Counted from the stretch's first letter, positions 18,575-28,346 are shown. The stretch: 64,000 nucleotides of DNA from Simiduia curdlanivorans (GCF_030409605.1 NZ_JAUFQG010000004.1:2591001-2655000); one strand, 5' to 3'. Made by a program: numbers and translations. The notes: generated from the sequence alone by a model not told the origin.

Positions 18575-21199
18575 TTACATCACCACATCCTGAATCTGCA
18601 CGGCGGCAATGCGCTTGCCTTCGTCTGCAGATTTTTGGAAGGACTCAATTTCATTGAAATTGAGGTAGCGATAAATCTCACCGCTCATGCTATCGAGCTT
18701 GTCTGCATAGGACAGGTATTCCGCCGGTGTTGGCAATTTACCCATCAGTGCAGCAACAGCAGACAGCTCGGCCGAGCCCAAGAATACATCAGCGCCGGTG
18801 CCCAAGCGGTTCGGGAAGTTACGGGTTGAGGTAGAAATGGCAGTTGAGTTAGGAGCAATACGCGCTTGGTTACCCATGCACAAAGAGCAGCCTGGCATTT
18901 CCGTGCGCGCGCTCTTGCGGCCGAAGATGTTGTAGTAGCCTTCTTCCATCAACTGGTGCTCGTCCATTTTCGTCGGCGGTGCAATCCACAGGCGAGTTGA
19001 AAGTTCTTCTTTGGCAGCGTCAAGCAATTTGCCCGCAGCGCGGAAGTGACCGATGTTGGTCATGCATGAACCGATGAACACTTCGTCGATCTTGCGGCCA
19101 GCCACCTCAGACAGCACTTTCGCATCGTCTGGGTCGTTCGGGCAGCACACGATAGGCTCTTTGATGTCGGCCAAGTTGATATCGATCACCGCGGCGTACT
19201 CGGCGTCTTTATCGGCTTCCATCAGCTCTGGGTTGGCCAGCCATTTTTCCATATTGCGTGCACGACGCTCAAGGGTGCGAACATCGCCGTAACCTTGCTC
19301 GATCATCCAGCGCAGCATGGTGATGTTGGAGGTCAGGTACTCTTTGATAGGCGCCTGATCTAACTTGATGGTACAGCCAGCTGCTGAGCGCTCGGCTGAG
19401 GCGTCCGACAGTTCGAAAGCCTGCTCCACTTTAAGATCTGGTAAACCTTCAATCTCAAGAATGCGGCCAGAGAAGATGTTCTTCTTGCCTTTCTTCTCAA
19501 CAGTCAACAAACCTTGCTTGATGGCGTACAAAGGAATGGCATGCACCAGATCGCGCAGGGTGATACCAGGCTGCATCTTGCCAGAGAAGCGAACCAATAC
19601 AGATTCGGGCATATCCAACGGCATAACGCCAGTTGCCGCCGCAAAAGCCACTAAGCCAGAACCGGCCGGGAAGGAGATGCCGATCGGGAAGCGGGTGTGC
19701 GAGTCGCCACCGGTACCGACGGTATCGGGCAGCAACATGCGGTTTAACCAGCTGTGGATGATGCCGTCGCCTGGGCGCAGCGATACACCGCCGCGGGTCA
19801 TGATGAAGTCGGGCAGGGTGTGTTGGGTGTCGATATCCACAGGCTTGGGGTAAGCCGCGGTGTGACAAAAAGACTGCATGGTTAGATCGGCAGAGAAGCC
19901 TAAACACGCTAAATCTTTGAGCTCGTCGCGGGTCATTGGGCCGGTGGTATCTTGCGAGCCCACGGTGGTCATTTTGGGTTCGCAGTAAGTACCGGGGCGC
20001 ACGCCTAGGCCTTCTTTCAAGCCACAGGCGCGGCCAACCATCTTCTGCGCCAAGGTGAAGCCCTTGGTTGAGGCGGCGGGTACATCTGGCTTGCGGAACA
20101 GGGTAGAGGGCTCCATGCCCAGTGCGGCACGGGCTTTTTCGGTCAAGCCGCGGCCAATGATCAATGGAATACGGCCGCCAGCTTGCACTTCGTCCAGAAT
20201 CACATCGGACTTCAATTCAAACTCAGACAGTACCTCACCAGATTCGCTGAGAATTTTGCCGTCGTAGGGGCGCACTTCAATCACATCGCCCATGTTCATT
20301 TTGTCGACCGGGGCTTCGAATACCAGCGCGCCGGCATCTTCCATGGTGTTGAAGAAGATGGGGGCTACATTGTTGCCGATACAGACGCCGCCAGCGCGCT
20401 TGTTAGGTACGCCAGGAATGTCGTCGCCGAAGAACCACAGTACGGAGTTGGTGGCCGATTTACGGCTTGAGCCGGTACCGACTACGTCGCCGACGAAGGC
20501 AACCGGCAGGCCCTTGGCTTTGATTTCGGCAATTTGCTTAAGAGGACCGGTGGTGCCATTGTCGTCCGGCGTTAGGCCGTCGCGCGACATTTTGTACATG
20601 GCATTGGCGTGCAAGGGGATGTCGGGGCGCGACCAGGCATCGGGCGCGGGCGACAAATCATCGGTGTTGGTTTCGCCGGTGACCTTGAACACGATCATTT
20701 TGGTCGACTCGGGCACTTTGTTGCGCTTGGTGAACCACTCGCCTTTGGCCCAAGATTCCATTACCGCTTGCGCATTGGCGTTGCCAGCTTTGGCTTTTTC
20801 TTGCACGTCGTGGAAGGCATCGAACATGAGCAGGGTGTGCTTGAGCTCTTCGGCCGCTGCTTGCGCCAGCTTGGCGTCGTCCAGCAGGCTTACCAGGGTT
20901 TCGATGTTGTAGCCGCCCAACATCATGCCCAGCAATTTAACCGCTGATTCGGCGTTGATAAGTGGAGAGCTTGCCTCGCCTTTAGCGACGGCAGAGAGAA
21001 AACCGGCTTTGACGTATGCCGCTTCGTCCACACCTGGCGGTACGCGGTTAGTGATCAAATCCAACAGAGTGTCTTCTTCGCCCTTAGGTGGATTTTTTAG
21101 CAGCTCAACCAGTTCGGCGGTTTGCTCTGGGTTAAGGGGTTTTGGCGGTATACCTTCGGCGGCGCGCTCTGCGACGTGTTTACGGTAAGCTTCAAGCAC
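18575..21199 (-). CDS. acnB: Aconitate hydratase B
   Basis: AcnB interconverts citrate and isocitrate in the TCA cycle and often also handles 2-methylcitrate intermediates. The protein is 874 residues, the usual AcnB length. It starts MLEAYRKHVAERAAEGIPPK, the AcnB-specific HEAT-like N-terminus. The swivel domain follows, then the iron-sulfur domains with the 4Fe-4S cysteine motifs IGSCMTNIGHFR and PGCSLCMGNQAR. The start codon is GTG, with AGAGGA nine bases upstream. The gene is monocistronic, with its own promoter-like sequence about 190 bases upstream and a strong terminator downstream. Confidence 0.97.
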   Translation of the reverse strand: MLEAYRKHVAERAAEGIPPKPLNPEQTAELVELLKNPPKGEEDTLLDLITNRVPPGVDEAAYVKAGFLSAVAKGEASSPLINAESAVKLLGMMLGGYNIETLVSLLDDAKLAQAAAEELKHTLLMFDAFHDVQEKAKAGNANAQAVMESWAKGEWFTKRNKVPESTKMIVFKVTGETNTDDLSPAPDAWSRPDIPLHANAMYKMSRDGLTPDDNGTTGPLKQIAEIKAKGLPVAFVGDVVGTGSSRKSATNSVLWFFGDDIPGVPNKRAGGVCIGNNVAPIFFNTMEDAGALVFEAPVDKMNMGDVIEVRPYDGKILSESGEVLSEFELKSDVILDEVQAGGRIPLIIGRGLTEKARAALGMEPSTLFRKPDVPAASTKGFTLAQKMVGRACGLKEGLGVRPGTYCEPKMTTVGSQDTTGPMTRDELKDLACLGFSADLTMQSFCHTAAYPKPVDIDTQHTLPDFIMTRGGVSLRPGDGIIHSWLNRMLLPDTVGTGGDSHTRFPIGISFPAGSGLVAFAAATGVMPLDMPESVLVRFSGKMQPGITLRDLVHAIPLYAIKQGLLTVEKKGKKNIFSGRILEIEGLPDLKVEQAFELSDASAERSAAGCTIKLDQAPIKEYLTSNITMLRWMIEQGYGDVRTLERRARNMEKWLANPELMEADKDAEYAAVIDINLADIKEPIVCCPNDPDDAKVLSEVAGRKIDEVFIGSCMTNIGHFRAAGKLLDAAKEELSTRLWIAPPTKMDEHQLMEEGYYNIFGRKSARTEMPGCSLCMGNQARIAPNSTAISTSTRNFPNRLGTGADVFLGSAELSAVAALMGKLPTPAEYLSYADKLDSMSGEIYRYLNFNEIESFQKSADEGKRIAAVQIQDVVM

Positions 21200-21621
21200 G
21201 ATGAATATCCTCTGTGTCTGTGATTAAAAGCGCCTGGCATGACCTTGGTCATTGGCTAGGTTGCTTTCGTGGCCCGGCTAGCGCTGGTGAGCACTCACTG
21301 GGAATCTGGTACGGCATGATTTTGCGCCGGCTGTGTACGCGGCGATGTGAATCATTGGGTAAGCCACTTTTCGGGCTCTTTGCGGGGTGGAAATTCTACC
21401 GGACTTACCGGTCTATGTTAAGTGCAGACCTTGTAAATCAACTACTTACATAATGACTATTCATCGAGTGAATGGTTGTTGGCTAGTGTTTTTCTGCCCC
21501 GCGGCCTGCCTAAGCATAGCAGCCTTATGTTGCAATGCTGGTGGATTTGGCGGTCTAGATTAGGGTATGGTTCCACCCCTGAAAATCACCTCAATTTAGC
21601 CTTGGAACGACCCGCTCAGCC
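21200..21621. other. Intergenic region between acnB and the DUF1289 gene
   Basis: A 422-base divergent spacer. It holds the proposed acnB promoter (21393-21421, minus strand). No RNA gene or repeat was seen. A 79-codon plus-strand frame at 21214-21453 has no family resemblance and is treated as chance. Confidence 0.5.
21393..21421 (-). promoter_or_regulatory. Candidate sigma-70 promoter for acnB
   Basis: Read on the minus strand, TTAACA (plus 21416-21421) and TAGAAT (plus 21393-21398) are separated by 17 bases, each matching the consensus at five of six positions. This would give a leader of about 190 bases. Confidence 0.5.
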
Positions 21622-22074
21622 ATGTTTAAACCCGTAAAAACGCCCTGCGTTGGTATTTGCTCTACCGGTATCGGCGATAGCGTCTGCCGAGGCTGCAAGC
21701 GCTTTGCCCACGAGGTCATCGATTGGAATGCCTATAGCCACGAGCAGCGCGTGATTATCGAGCAGCGCCTAGCCGGGTTTTTGGTGCAGGTGGTGTCGCG
21801 CTATTTGGAAATTACCGATGTGGCGGCGCTTAAGGCGCAGTTGGCATTGCAGCGGGTGCGCTACCGCGACGATCGCGACCCCCACTGCTGGGTTTTTGAT
21901 TTACTGCGCGCGGGCGCGAGCCAAATTCAGGCGCCTGAACACTACGGCTTACGGTTGTTGGTCGAGGCCGATTTGGCGCAGATTAAGTCCGATATCGATG
22001 CCGATTATTACGCCTTATCTGTGGCTTATTACGACGCCTATATCGCCCCCGGTTTGGCCTCCCAAGCCGGTTAA
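21622..22074 (+). CDS. DUF1289 domain protein
   Basis: The N-terminus has the DUF1289 cysteine pattern (PCVGICS, then VCRGCKRF, with about ten residues between), a short putative metal- or Fe-S-binding motif. The family's exact function is unknown. After about residue 55 the 150-residue protein continues with a helical region not typical of the shortest family members. It ends 27 bases before miaE, and the two are probably one transcript. That placement next to a tRNA-modifying diiron enzyme is suggestive but proves nothing about function. Confidence 0.8.
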   Translation: MFKPVKTPCVGICSTGIGDSVCRGCKRFAHEVIDWNAYSHEQRVIIEQRLAGFLVQVVSRYLEITDVAALKAQLALQRVRYRDDRDPHCWVFDLLRAGASQIQAPEHYGLRLLVEADLAQIKSDIDADYYALSVAYYDAYIAPGLASQAG

Positions 22075-22101
22075 AAATTCATTAGCACTAACGACTTTCC
22101 T

Positions 22102-22770
22102 ATGACCGCAATTCCAGAAATTAAGGCCTTTTTGCGCTGCGCTACACCGCCGCGCTGGATTGAGGCCGCACTCCAGGCACCCGATATTTTGCTCATTGAC
22201 CACGCCAACTGCGAGCTTAAGGCGGCGCAAACGGCGCAGGGATTAATGTGGAAATACGGCATGAATAATGTCGAGAAAGGTCCTTATAACCTCGACGATT
22301 CGGTGGCTTTTACCCTGTTGAATAAAATGTCCCGTTTGGCGCGGGAAGAATTGCGGCATTTTGAGCAGGTGTTGGGCTTTATGAAAAAGCGCCAGATCAC
22401 CTATGTACAGTTATCGGCCGCCCGTTATGCGGCCGAATTGCGTCAGGCAGCGCGCACCCACGAGCCGGCAAAGCTGGTTGATACACTGTTGATCGGCGCC
22501 ATTATCGAAGCGCGCTCGTGCGAGCGATTTGAGGCCTTGGCGCCGCATCTCGATGACGTCTTGCAAAAATTTTACCTATCACTGTTGAAGTCTGAGGCGC
22601 GCCACTACCAAGATTACTTGGCCTTGGCCGGGTTGCTGGAATCGTCGGCGGTTATTGAAAAACAGCTGGATAAGTTTCTGAAGCTAGAGCAGAGCTTGAT
22701 CGAGTCGACCGATACGGTGTTCCGCTTTCACAGCGGCGTGCCTTTTCATGGCGGAGCCGCTGGCGCCTAG
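22102..22770 (+). CDS. miaE: tRNA 2-(methylthio)-N6-isopentenyladenosine-37 hydroxylase MiaE
   Basis: MiaE is a non-haem diiron monooxygenase that hydroxylates the isopentenyl group of ms2i6A37 in tRNA. The 222-residue protein has the expected ligand motifs EELRHFEQV, EARSCERF and SEARHYQDY, giving the Glu and His residues of a ferritin-like four-helix core. Length and motif order match the family. It overlaps nothing and ends close to the convergent lpxH gene (stop codons 11 bases apart). Confidence 0.93.
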   Translation: MTAIPEIKAFLRCATPPRWIEAALQAPDILLIDHANCELKAAQTAQGLMWKYGMNNVEKGPYNLDDSVAFTLLNKMSRLAREELRHFEQVLGFMKKRQITYVQLSAARYAAELRQAARTHEPAKLVDTLLIGAIIEARSCERFEALAPHLDDVLQKFYLSLLKSEARHYQDYLALAGLLESSAVIEKQLDKFLKLEQSLIESTDTVFRFHSGVPFHGGAAGA

Positions 22771-22780
22771 GTTTGTGGCG

Positions 22781-23503
22781 CTACAGCGGCTGTTCGATCA
22801 GTTCGATGGCCTTTGGCGAAACGGCCAGATACCAGAGCGACCTGTGCCAATCGCCCAAAACGATACGTTCGGCCTGCTGGCCATTGAGGTTAACGGGGTG
22901 TCGCTTGGGCCTGTGGGTATGCCCGTGAACCAATAGGTCGGCGCGGTGGGTGAGCATCACTCGCGCCACTTCGTCGCGATTTACATCCATGATGTCTTCG
23001 GCTTTCATCGCCGCCAGTGAGCTGGTCTCGGCCCGTATCTTAGCCGCCAATTGGCGCCGCGCGGCGAGAGGTTGTGCTAATAGTGGCGCTTGCCACTGGG
23101 GGTTGCGCGCTTGGGCGCGAAATTCTTGGTAGTCCACATCGTCGGTGCAAAGCGTATCGCCGTGCATCAGTAGCACGACCTTGCCGTGTAAATCTATCAC
23201 GGTTGGGTCGTTGAGCATTTTTGCGCCGGTGCGCTGACAAAATGCTTCGCCCACCAAAAAATCCCGATTGCCTTGCATAAAGTAGAGGGCGTGGCCGCTG
23301 TCGGCATAGGCCTTAAGCGCTGCCTGCACCTCGAGTGCGAGCGGGGCATCGTCGTCATCGCCAATCCAGGCCTCGAACAAGTCGCCCAAAATATACAGGG
23401 CATTAGCCTGCTGGGCTGCGTTGTTTAGGAAGTGCAAAAACGCCCGGGTGACGTCCGGGCGCGTTGCATCTAGATGTAAATCAGAGATGAAATAGCTAGT
23501 CAT
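22781..23503 (-). CDS. lpxH: UDP-2,3-diacylglucosamine diphosphatase LpxH
   Basis: LpxH cleaves UDP-2,3-diacylglucosamine to lipid X in lipid A synthesis. It is a calcineurin-like metallophosphoesterase of 240 residues. Visible metal-binding motifs are FISDLHLD, ILGDLFEAW, MQGNRDF, LMHGDTLCTDD and VHGHTHRPKRH, in the usual order. Its ATG overlaps the ppiB stop by one base (TAATG), so the two are translationally coupled, an arrangement common in gammaproteobacteria. Confidence 0.96.
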   Translation of the reverse strand: MTSYFISDLHLDATRPDVTRAFLHFLNNAAQQANALYILGDLFEAWIGDDDDAPLALEVQAALKAYADSGHALYFMQGNRDFLVGEAFCQRTGAKMLNDPTVIDLHGKVVLLMHGDTLCTDDVDYQEFRAQARNPQWQAPLLAQPLAARRQLAAKIRAETSSLAAMKAEDIMDVNRDEVARVMLTHRADLLVHGHTHRPKRHPVNLNGQQAERIVLGDWHRSLWYLAVSPKAIELIEQPL

Positions 23504-23997
23504 TAGGCGGTTACGGTGGCCTTTTGAATGATAACGGGTTCAACGGGCACGTCTTGGTGGCCGCCAGCGCTGCCGGTTTTAACGGCTTTAATTTGCTTGA
23601 CCACATCCATGCCGGAAACCACTTTGCCGAACACGCAATAGCCCCAGCCCTGCATGTTTTTGCCGGTATGGTTTAAGAAGCTGTTGTTTTTCACGTTGAT
23701 GAAAAATTGAGCGCTGGCCGAGTGTGGATCGGAGGTTCTGGCCATGGCCAGAGTACCCTCTTCGTTGGTCAGGCCGTTGTCGGCTTCGTTTTCAATTTGA
23801 TCGCGGGTAGGCTTTTGCGCCATATCAGCGGTAAAGCCACCGCCTTGGATCATGAAATTGTCGATCACGCGGTGAAATATGATGCCATCGTAGAAACCAT
23901 CTTCAACGTACTGCTGAAAATTGGCGGCGGTTTTAGGCGCTTTGTCGAAATTCAGCTCAATTACGATGTCGCCGAAGTTAGTTTGTAGGGTAATCAT
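23503..23997 (-). CDS. ppiB: Peptidyl-prolyl cis-trans isomerase B (cyclophilin)
   Basis: A cytoplasmic cyclophilin of 164 residues. Family hallmarks are FHRVIDNFMIQGGG (active-site Arg and Phe), NGLTNEEGTLAMAR and SAQFFINVKNNSFLNH. No signal peptide is present, so it is the PpiB rather than the PpiA type. A GAGGAAA ribosome binding site precedes the ATG. It is transcribed divergently from glnS and is the first gene of a ppiB-lpxH pair. Confidence 0.95.
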   Translation of the reverse strand: MITLQTNFGDIVIELNFDKAPKTAANFQQYVEDGFYDGIIFHRVIDNFMIQGGGFTADMAQKPTRDQIENEADNGLTNEEGTLAMARTSDPHSASAQFFINVKNNSFLNHTGKNMQGWGYCVFGKVVSGMDVVKQIKAVKTGSAGGHQDVPVEPVIIQKATVTA

Positions 23998-24031
23998 GGT
24001 ATTTCCTCAAAATTCTACCGAATAACGGGTG

Positions 24032-24058
24032 TTGACCCGTTTGGGAGCCGGCTATAAT
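24032..24058 (+). promoter_or_regulatory. Candidate sigma-70 promoter for glnS
   Basis: TTGACC (24032-24037) and a perfect TATAAT (24053-24058) are 15 bases apart; shifting the -35 to TGTTGA gives 17. It lies about 60 bases before the glnS start and in the correct orientation. Confidence 0.6.
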
Positions 24059-24118
24059 AGCGCCTTTGTCTGCGCCCGTGAACCAAGGGCGCTCGAATTC
24101 ACCCATTGTTGAGCTCAC

Positions 24119-25789
24119 ATGTCAGATACCAAGCCGCAAAATTTCTTACAGCAGATCCTAAGTCAGGATTTGGCCGATAAAAAGCACACCAAAATTGTTA
24201 CCCGCTTTCCGCCAGAGCCGAATGGCTACTTGCATATTGGTCACGCGAAATCTATTTGTTTAAATTTTGGCCTGGCGCAGGAGTTTGGCGGCGAGTGCAA
24301 TTTACGCTTTGACGACACCAACCCCGGTAAAGAAGATCAGGAGTATGTGGACGCCATCGCCGAAGACGTGCGCTGGCTGGGTTTCACTTGGGCTGGTGAT
24401 ATTAAATATGCCTCCAGCTACTTTGAACGCTTTTACGAGTGGGCCATACACCTCATTAAGGCCGGCGATGCCTACGTGTGTCACTTGTCGCCCGACGAAG
24501 CACGCGCCTACCGCGGTTCCTTGAAAGAGCCGGGTAAAGATAGCCCGCATCGCAACCGCAGCGTCGAAGAAAATCTGCTCGAGTTCGAGAAAATGCGCGC
24601 CGGTGAGTACGATGAAGGCGCCTGCGTGCTGCGCGCAAAAATTGACATGGCCTCGCCCAACATCAATATGCGCGATCCAATTTTGTATCGCATTCGCAAA
24701 TTAGCGCACCATCAAACCGGCGATAAATGGTGCATTTATCCCACCTATGATTTTGCCCACGGCCAAGAGGATGCCATCGAGGGAATTACCCACTCAATTT
24801 GCACCTTGGAGTTTGCCGATCATCGACCGCTGTACGAGTGGTTCATCGAACATTTACCCGTACCAAGCAAACCGCGTCAGTATGAATTTGCCCGTTTAGA
24901 GTTAAATTACACCGTGACCTCTAAGCGTAAATTGAAGCAGCTAGTCGACGATAATTACGTAGACGGTTGGAACGATCCGCGCATGCCGACCATCTCCGGC
25001 ATGCGTCGGCGCGGTTACCCCGCGTCTGCGGTGCGGAAATTTTGCGAGTTAATCGGCGTCACCAAAGCGGCCAGTACCGTAGACGTTGGCATGTTGGAGT
25101 TTGCCGTGCGCGATGAGCTCAATGAATCTGCCCCGCGCGCTATGTGCGTGTTAAACCCGCTCAAAGTGGTAATCAGTAATTTTGACGGCGGTACGCAAAT
25201 GATGACCCAGCCTGTGCATCCCAATAATGCCGACATGGGCGAGCGCCAGTTACCCTTTACCAAAGAGTTGTTCATCGAGCGCGATGACTTTACCGAAGAC
25301 ACTAGCTTGTCGCGCAAGAAATTTAAGCGCTTGGTGTTGGGGGAGTGGGTGCGGTTGCGTGGTGCCTACATCATCAAGGCCGATGAAGCGGTTAAAGATG
25401 CGGCCGGTAATATTATCGAGATTAAAGCCAGCCTAGTGCCGAACACTGTGGGTGCGAATCCGCCTGAGGGTATTAACCCACGCGGTGTTATCCATTGGGT
25501 GTCGGCCACTGACAACGTCAATTGTGAAGTGCGGTTATACGATCGCCTGTTTAATGACGCCGCGCCAGATGCCGGCGATAAAAATTTCCTCGATGCCATT
25601 AACCCTGATGCACTCATTGTGATCAGCAATGCCAAGGCCGAGGCAAGTTTAGCTAATGCTGAGCCAGGCGTGGCTTATCAGTTTGAGCGCGAAGGTTACT
25701 TCTGCCTCGATAGCAAATACAGCAGTAAAGAAAAGCCGGTGTTTAACCGCACCATTGGTTTAAAAGATAATTGGGCTAATAACGTTTAG
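24119..25789 (+). CDS. glnS: Glutaminyl-tRNA synthetase
   Basis: Charges tRNA-Gln. At 556 residues it is the normal GlnRS length. The class I signature is PEPNGYLHIGHAKS near residue 40. The catalytic core has CNLRFDDTNP and, later, VTSKRKLKQLV as the KMSKS-equivalent loop. The C-terminal beta-barrel anticodon-binding domains run from about 340 onward (IHWVSATDNVNCEVRLYDRLF). It lies 42 bases upstream of cysS on the same strand, and the two are probably one transcript. Confidence 0.97.
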   Translation: MSDTKPQNFLQQILSQDLADKKHTKIVTRFPPEPNGYLHIGHAKSICLNFGLAQEFGGECNLRFDDTNPGKEDQEYVDAIAEDVRWLGFTWAGDIKYASSYFERFYEWAIHLIKAGDAYVCHLSPDEARAYRGSLKEPGKDSPHRNRSVEENLLEFEKMRAGEYDEGACVLRAKIDMASPNINMRDPILYRIRKLAHHQTGDKWCIYPTYDFAHGQEDAIEGITHSICTLEFADHRPLYEWFIEHLPVPSKPRQYEFARLELNYTVTSKRKLKQLVDDNYVDGWNDPRMPTISGMRRRGYPASAVRKFCELIGVTKAASTVDVGMLEFAVRDELNESAPRAMCVLNPLKVVISNFDGGTQMMTQPVHPNNADMGERQLPFTKELFIERDDFTEDTSLSRKKFKRLVLGEWVRLRGAYIIKADEAVKDAAGNIIEIKASLVPNTVGANPPEGINPRGVIHWVSATDNVNCEVRLYDRLFNDAAPDAGDKNFLDAINPDALIVISNAKAEASLANAEPGVAYQFEREGYFCLDSKYSSKEKPVFNRTIGLKDNWANNV

Positions 25790-25831
25790 TTTATTTGAAG
25801 ATGCAAACCCACACATAAATAGTTGGAATTA

Positions 25832-27211
25832 ATGATGTCGTTACAGGTATACAACTCAGCCAGCCGTAAAAAAGAAGTTTTTACACCGATCGATCCGGCG
25901 GCGGTAAAAATGTATGTGTGTGGGCCCACGGTTTATAACTTGGTGCACATCGGCAATGCACGCCCGGTCGTGGTGTTCGACACCTTTTATCGGCTGCTGA
26001 AATCTCTCTATCCCTCGGTAACTTACGCCCGCAATATTACCGATGTCGACGATAAAATTATGAAGGTGGCGGTCGAAGAGGGTGTTGCTATTAGTGTGGT
26101 GTCGAGCCGCTTCGCGGCGGAATATCAAAAAGACATGGCAGCGCTGAACAATCTCGAACCAGATATCACCCCCTATGCCACCGAGCATATTGGCGAGATG
26201 ATTGCGATGACCGAGCAGTTGGTTGCGAAAGGCCACGCCTATGAAGCCCAGGGGCATGTTCTATTTGCGGTTCAGTCCATGGCAGATTACGGCAAGTTAT
26301 CGGGTCGTTCCCTGGAGGACATGTTGGCCGGCGCGCGAGTCGAAGTTGCGCCCTATAAAAAGTATGCCGGCGATTTTGTGCTGTGGAAACCGTCTGTCGA
26401 CGGCGAGCCCGGTTGGGATAGCCCTTTTGGCTTCGGTCGCCCCGGTTGGCATTTAGAGTGCTCGGCGATGATCGAAAAGCATTTTGGTAACACCATCGAT
26501 GTACACGGTGGCGGCAAAGATTTGATTTTCCCGCATCACGAAAACGAGTTGGCGCAAAGCTGCTGCGCGCACGATAACGAACCCTTTGTGAAGTATTGGA
26601 TGCACAACGGTTTCGTCAATATCGACGGCGAAAAAATGTCAAAGTCTTTAGGTAACTTCCGCACCGTGCGAGAGTTGCTGGAAAGCTACAGCGGTGAAGT
26701 AATTCGCCTGGCGCTTTTAAGTGCCCACTATCGCTCTGATATGGATTTTTCCGTGGAGTTGCTCGAGCAATCTAAAACAAATTTAGACTCGTTTTATACC
26801 GCCCTGCGAGCGGTCAGTGATGTCGCCTTAATAGACCTAGATATTTCTGCATCCAAGTTCTATGCCGCGCTATTGGATGACTTGAACACACCCTTGGCAA
26901 TTAGCGAGTTGCACGCGCTGTCGAAGTCTTTGAATAAGGCCAATGGAGTAGAGCGGGCGGCGTTGAAATCTGAATTTTTAGCCTGCGCCAGTTTACTTGG
27001 CCTGCTACAGCAAGATCCAGAGCAGTGGTTAACCCAAGGCGCCGATGGTGAAATTGAAGCGGCAGAGATTGAGGCATTAATTGAAGCGCGAGTGACAGCC
27101 AAGGCCAATAAAAACTGGGCTCGCTGCGATGAAATTCGCGATCAATTAAAAGCCGCCGGTGTGGTGTTGGAAGATAGCAAGGATGGCACCAGCTGGCGCC
27201 GAGAAAGATAA
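25832..27211 (+). CDS. cysS: Cysteinyl-tRNA synthetase
   Basis: Charges tRNA-Cys. The frame is open from a TTG at 25823. The ATG at 25832 or 25835 (MMSLQVYNSASR) is more likely because family members begin just before the same LxxYN segment. This gives 459 residues. The class I HIGH motif is VHIGNARP, following the zinc-ligand phrase CGPTVYN. Other zinc-site parts are WHLECSAMIEKHFG and HHENELAQS. The KMSKS loop is GEKMSKSLGNF. The C-terminal DALR region ends in CDEIRDQLKAAGV. It follows glnS and precedes an outer-membrane protein gene by 19 bases. Confidence 0.96.
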   Translation: MMSLQVYNSASRKKEVFTPIDPAAVKMYVCGPTVYNLVHIGNARPVVVFDTFYRLLKSLYPSVTYARNITDVDDKIMKVAVEEGVAISVVSSRFAAEYQKDMAALNNLEPDITPYATEHIGEMIAMTEQLVAKGHAYEAQGHVLFAVQSMADYGKLSGRSLEDMLAGARVEVAPYKKYAGDFVLWKPSVDGEPGWDSPFGFGRPGWHLECSAMIEKHFGNTIDVHGGGKDLIFPHHENELAQSCCAHDNEPFVKYWMHNGFVNIDGEKMSKSLGNFRTVRELLESYSGEVIRLALLSAHYRSDMDFSVELLEQSKTNLDSFYTALRAVSDVALIDLDISASKFYAALLDDLNTPLAISELHALSKSLNKANGVERAALKSEFLACASLLGLLQQDPEQWLTQGADGEIEAAEIEALIEARVTAKANKNWARCDEIRDQLKAAGVVLEDSKDGTSWRRER

Positions 27212-27230
27212 TTCACTCGGAGTGTTATTG

Positions 27231-28346
27231 ATGAATCACATGTTAAGCGGATTGAGGTTTCAGTGCGGCATTGTTTTTTTATTGCTAAGTGCGCTGGTAC
27301 CTGTGGCGCAAGCGGATATGAGAGAGCTATTGGTTGATCCTGATGACGGTATGCTCGATGCCTCGGCCATGCTTAACACCGCCTGGGGTTTTATGCCGGT
27401 TGTGATGCCCATTACTGAACCCGCTGTGGGCTTGGGTTTAGCGGGGGCGGGCGTGTGGTTTCATGAAAAGCTAACCACCACGGCGTCGGGGAAAGTTTAT
27501 TTGCCCTCGGTTTCGGGGCTTATGGCCATGGCGACCGAAAATGGCAGTCGCGGCCTAGGCGGTTTTCATCAACAATCCTGGGATGATGATAACTGGTCCT
27601 ACACCGGCATGTTATTCGATGGCAAAGTCTACCTCGGCGCTTATAATGAGCGGCTTGATAAGCAACTCGATTACGATTTGGACGGCAGCTTTACCTTGCA
27701 CCGCTTGGCCCGTCGTTTAAGTTCTGGCCTGAAGGCCTCGCTGGCCTATCAATGGGCACGCAGCGAAGTTGGGTTTGACGATATCCCCGATGCTTTCAAT
27801 GATACCAACGCGGCTCTCGAGTTTGGTCTCGAATACGACAGGTTGGATAATCCGCTGTCGCCCATGAAAGGACTAAAAGCCAATTTGACGCTAAAAGATT
27901 TTAACGAAAATTGGGGCGGCGACAGCGATTTTCGAATGGTGAAGTTTGATGGGCGCTGGCACCAACCCATGGGCGAATGGCGCTTGGCAACTCGGTTATT
28001 ATTGGAGCAGGCAACCCAACAAACACCGTTTTATAGTTTGCCCTTTGTGTCTCTGCGCGGGGTTCCCGCCATGGCCTATTTTGGTAACCAAGTCACTAGC
28101 CTAGAGGCAGAGGTGGGTTATCAGTTTAGCCGGCGTTGGTCCGGTATTGTGTTTGCCGGTTACGGTGAATCCAATAGCTCACTGCGCAGCATTCCCTTTC
28201 AATTCGATGCAAATATTAGCGCCGGTGGGTTTGGCTTTCGCTACTTAATCGCCAAAACCTATGGGCTTCACGCCGGTGTGGATGTGGCGCATAATTCTGA
28301 CAGTGGCAGTGCCTTGTACATCCAAATGGGTTCCGCTTGGCATTAA
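27231..28346 (+). CDS. Outer-membrane barrel protein, BamA/TamA (Omp85)-like, no POTRA domains
   Basis: The start ATG at 27231 is supported by GGAG eight bases upstream; an open frame extends upstream but lies inside cysS. The 371-residue product has a signal peptide (hydrophobic about 12-28, then VAQA before DMREL). The rest is alternating beta-strand pattern without any POTRA domain. The phrase LRGVPAMAYFGNQVTSLEAE resembles the conserved RG-containing strand and loop of Omp85 barrels, and YQFSRRWSGIVFAGYG follows in the usual place. A role in membrane-protein or lipid export is not established. Alternative: another surface-antigen-type barrel. It lies 19 bases after cysS. Confidence 0.6.
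   Translation: MNHMLSGLRFQCGIVFLLLSALVPVAQADMRELLVDPDDGMLDASAMLNTAWGFMPVVMPITEPAVGLGLAGAGVWFHEKLTTTASGKVYLPSVSGLMAMATENGSRGLGGFHQQSWDDDNWSYTGMLFDGKVYLGAYNERLDKQLDYDLDGSFTLHRLARRLSSGLKASLAYQWARSEVGFDDIPDAFNDTNAALEFGLEYDRLDNPLSPMKGLKANLTLKDFNENWGGDSDFRMVKFDGRWHQPMGEWRLATRLLLEQATQQTPFYSLPFVSLRGVPAMAYFGNQVTSLEAEVGYQFSRRWSGIVFAGYGESNSSLRSIPFQFDANISAGGFGFRYLIAKTYGLHAGVDVAHNSDSGSALYIQMGSAWH

Noticed and set aside
21214..21453. Plus-strand frame of 79 codons in the acnB upstream region
   Set aside because: No ribosome binding site, no recognisable motif, and it covers the probable acnB promoter.
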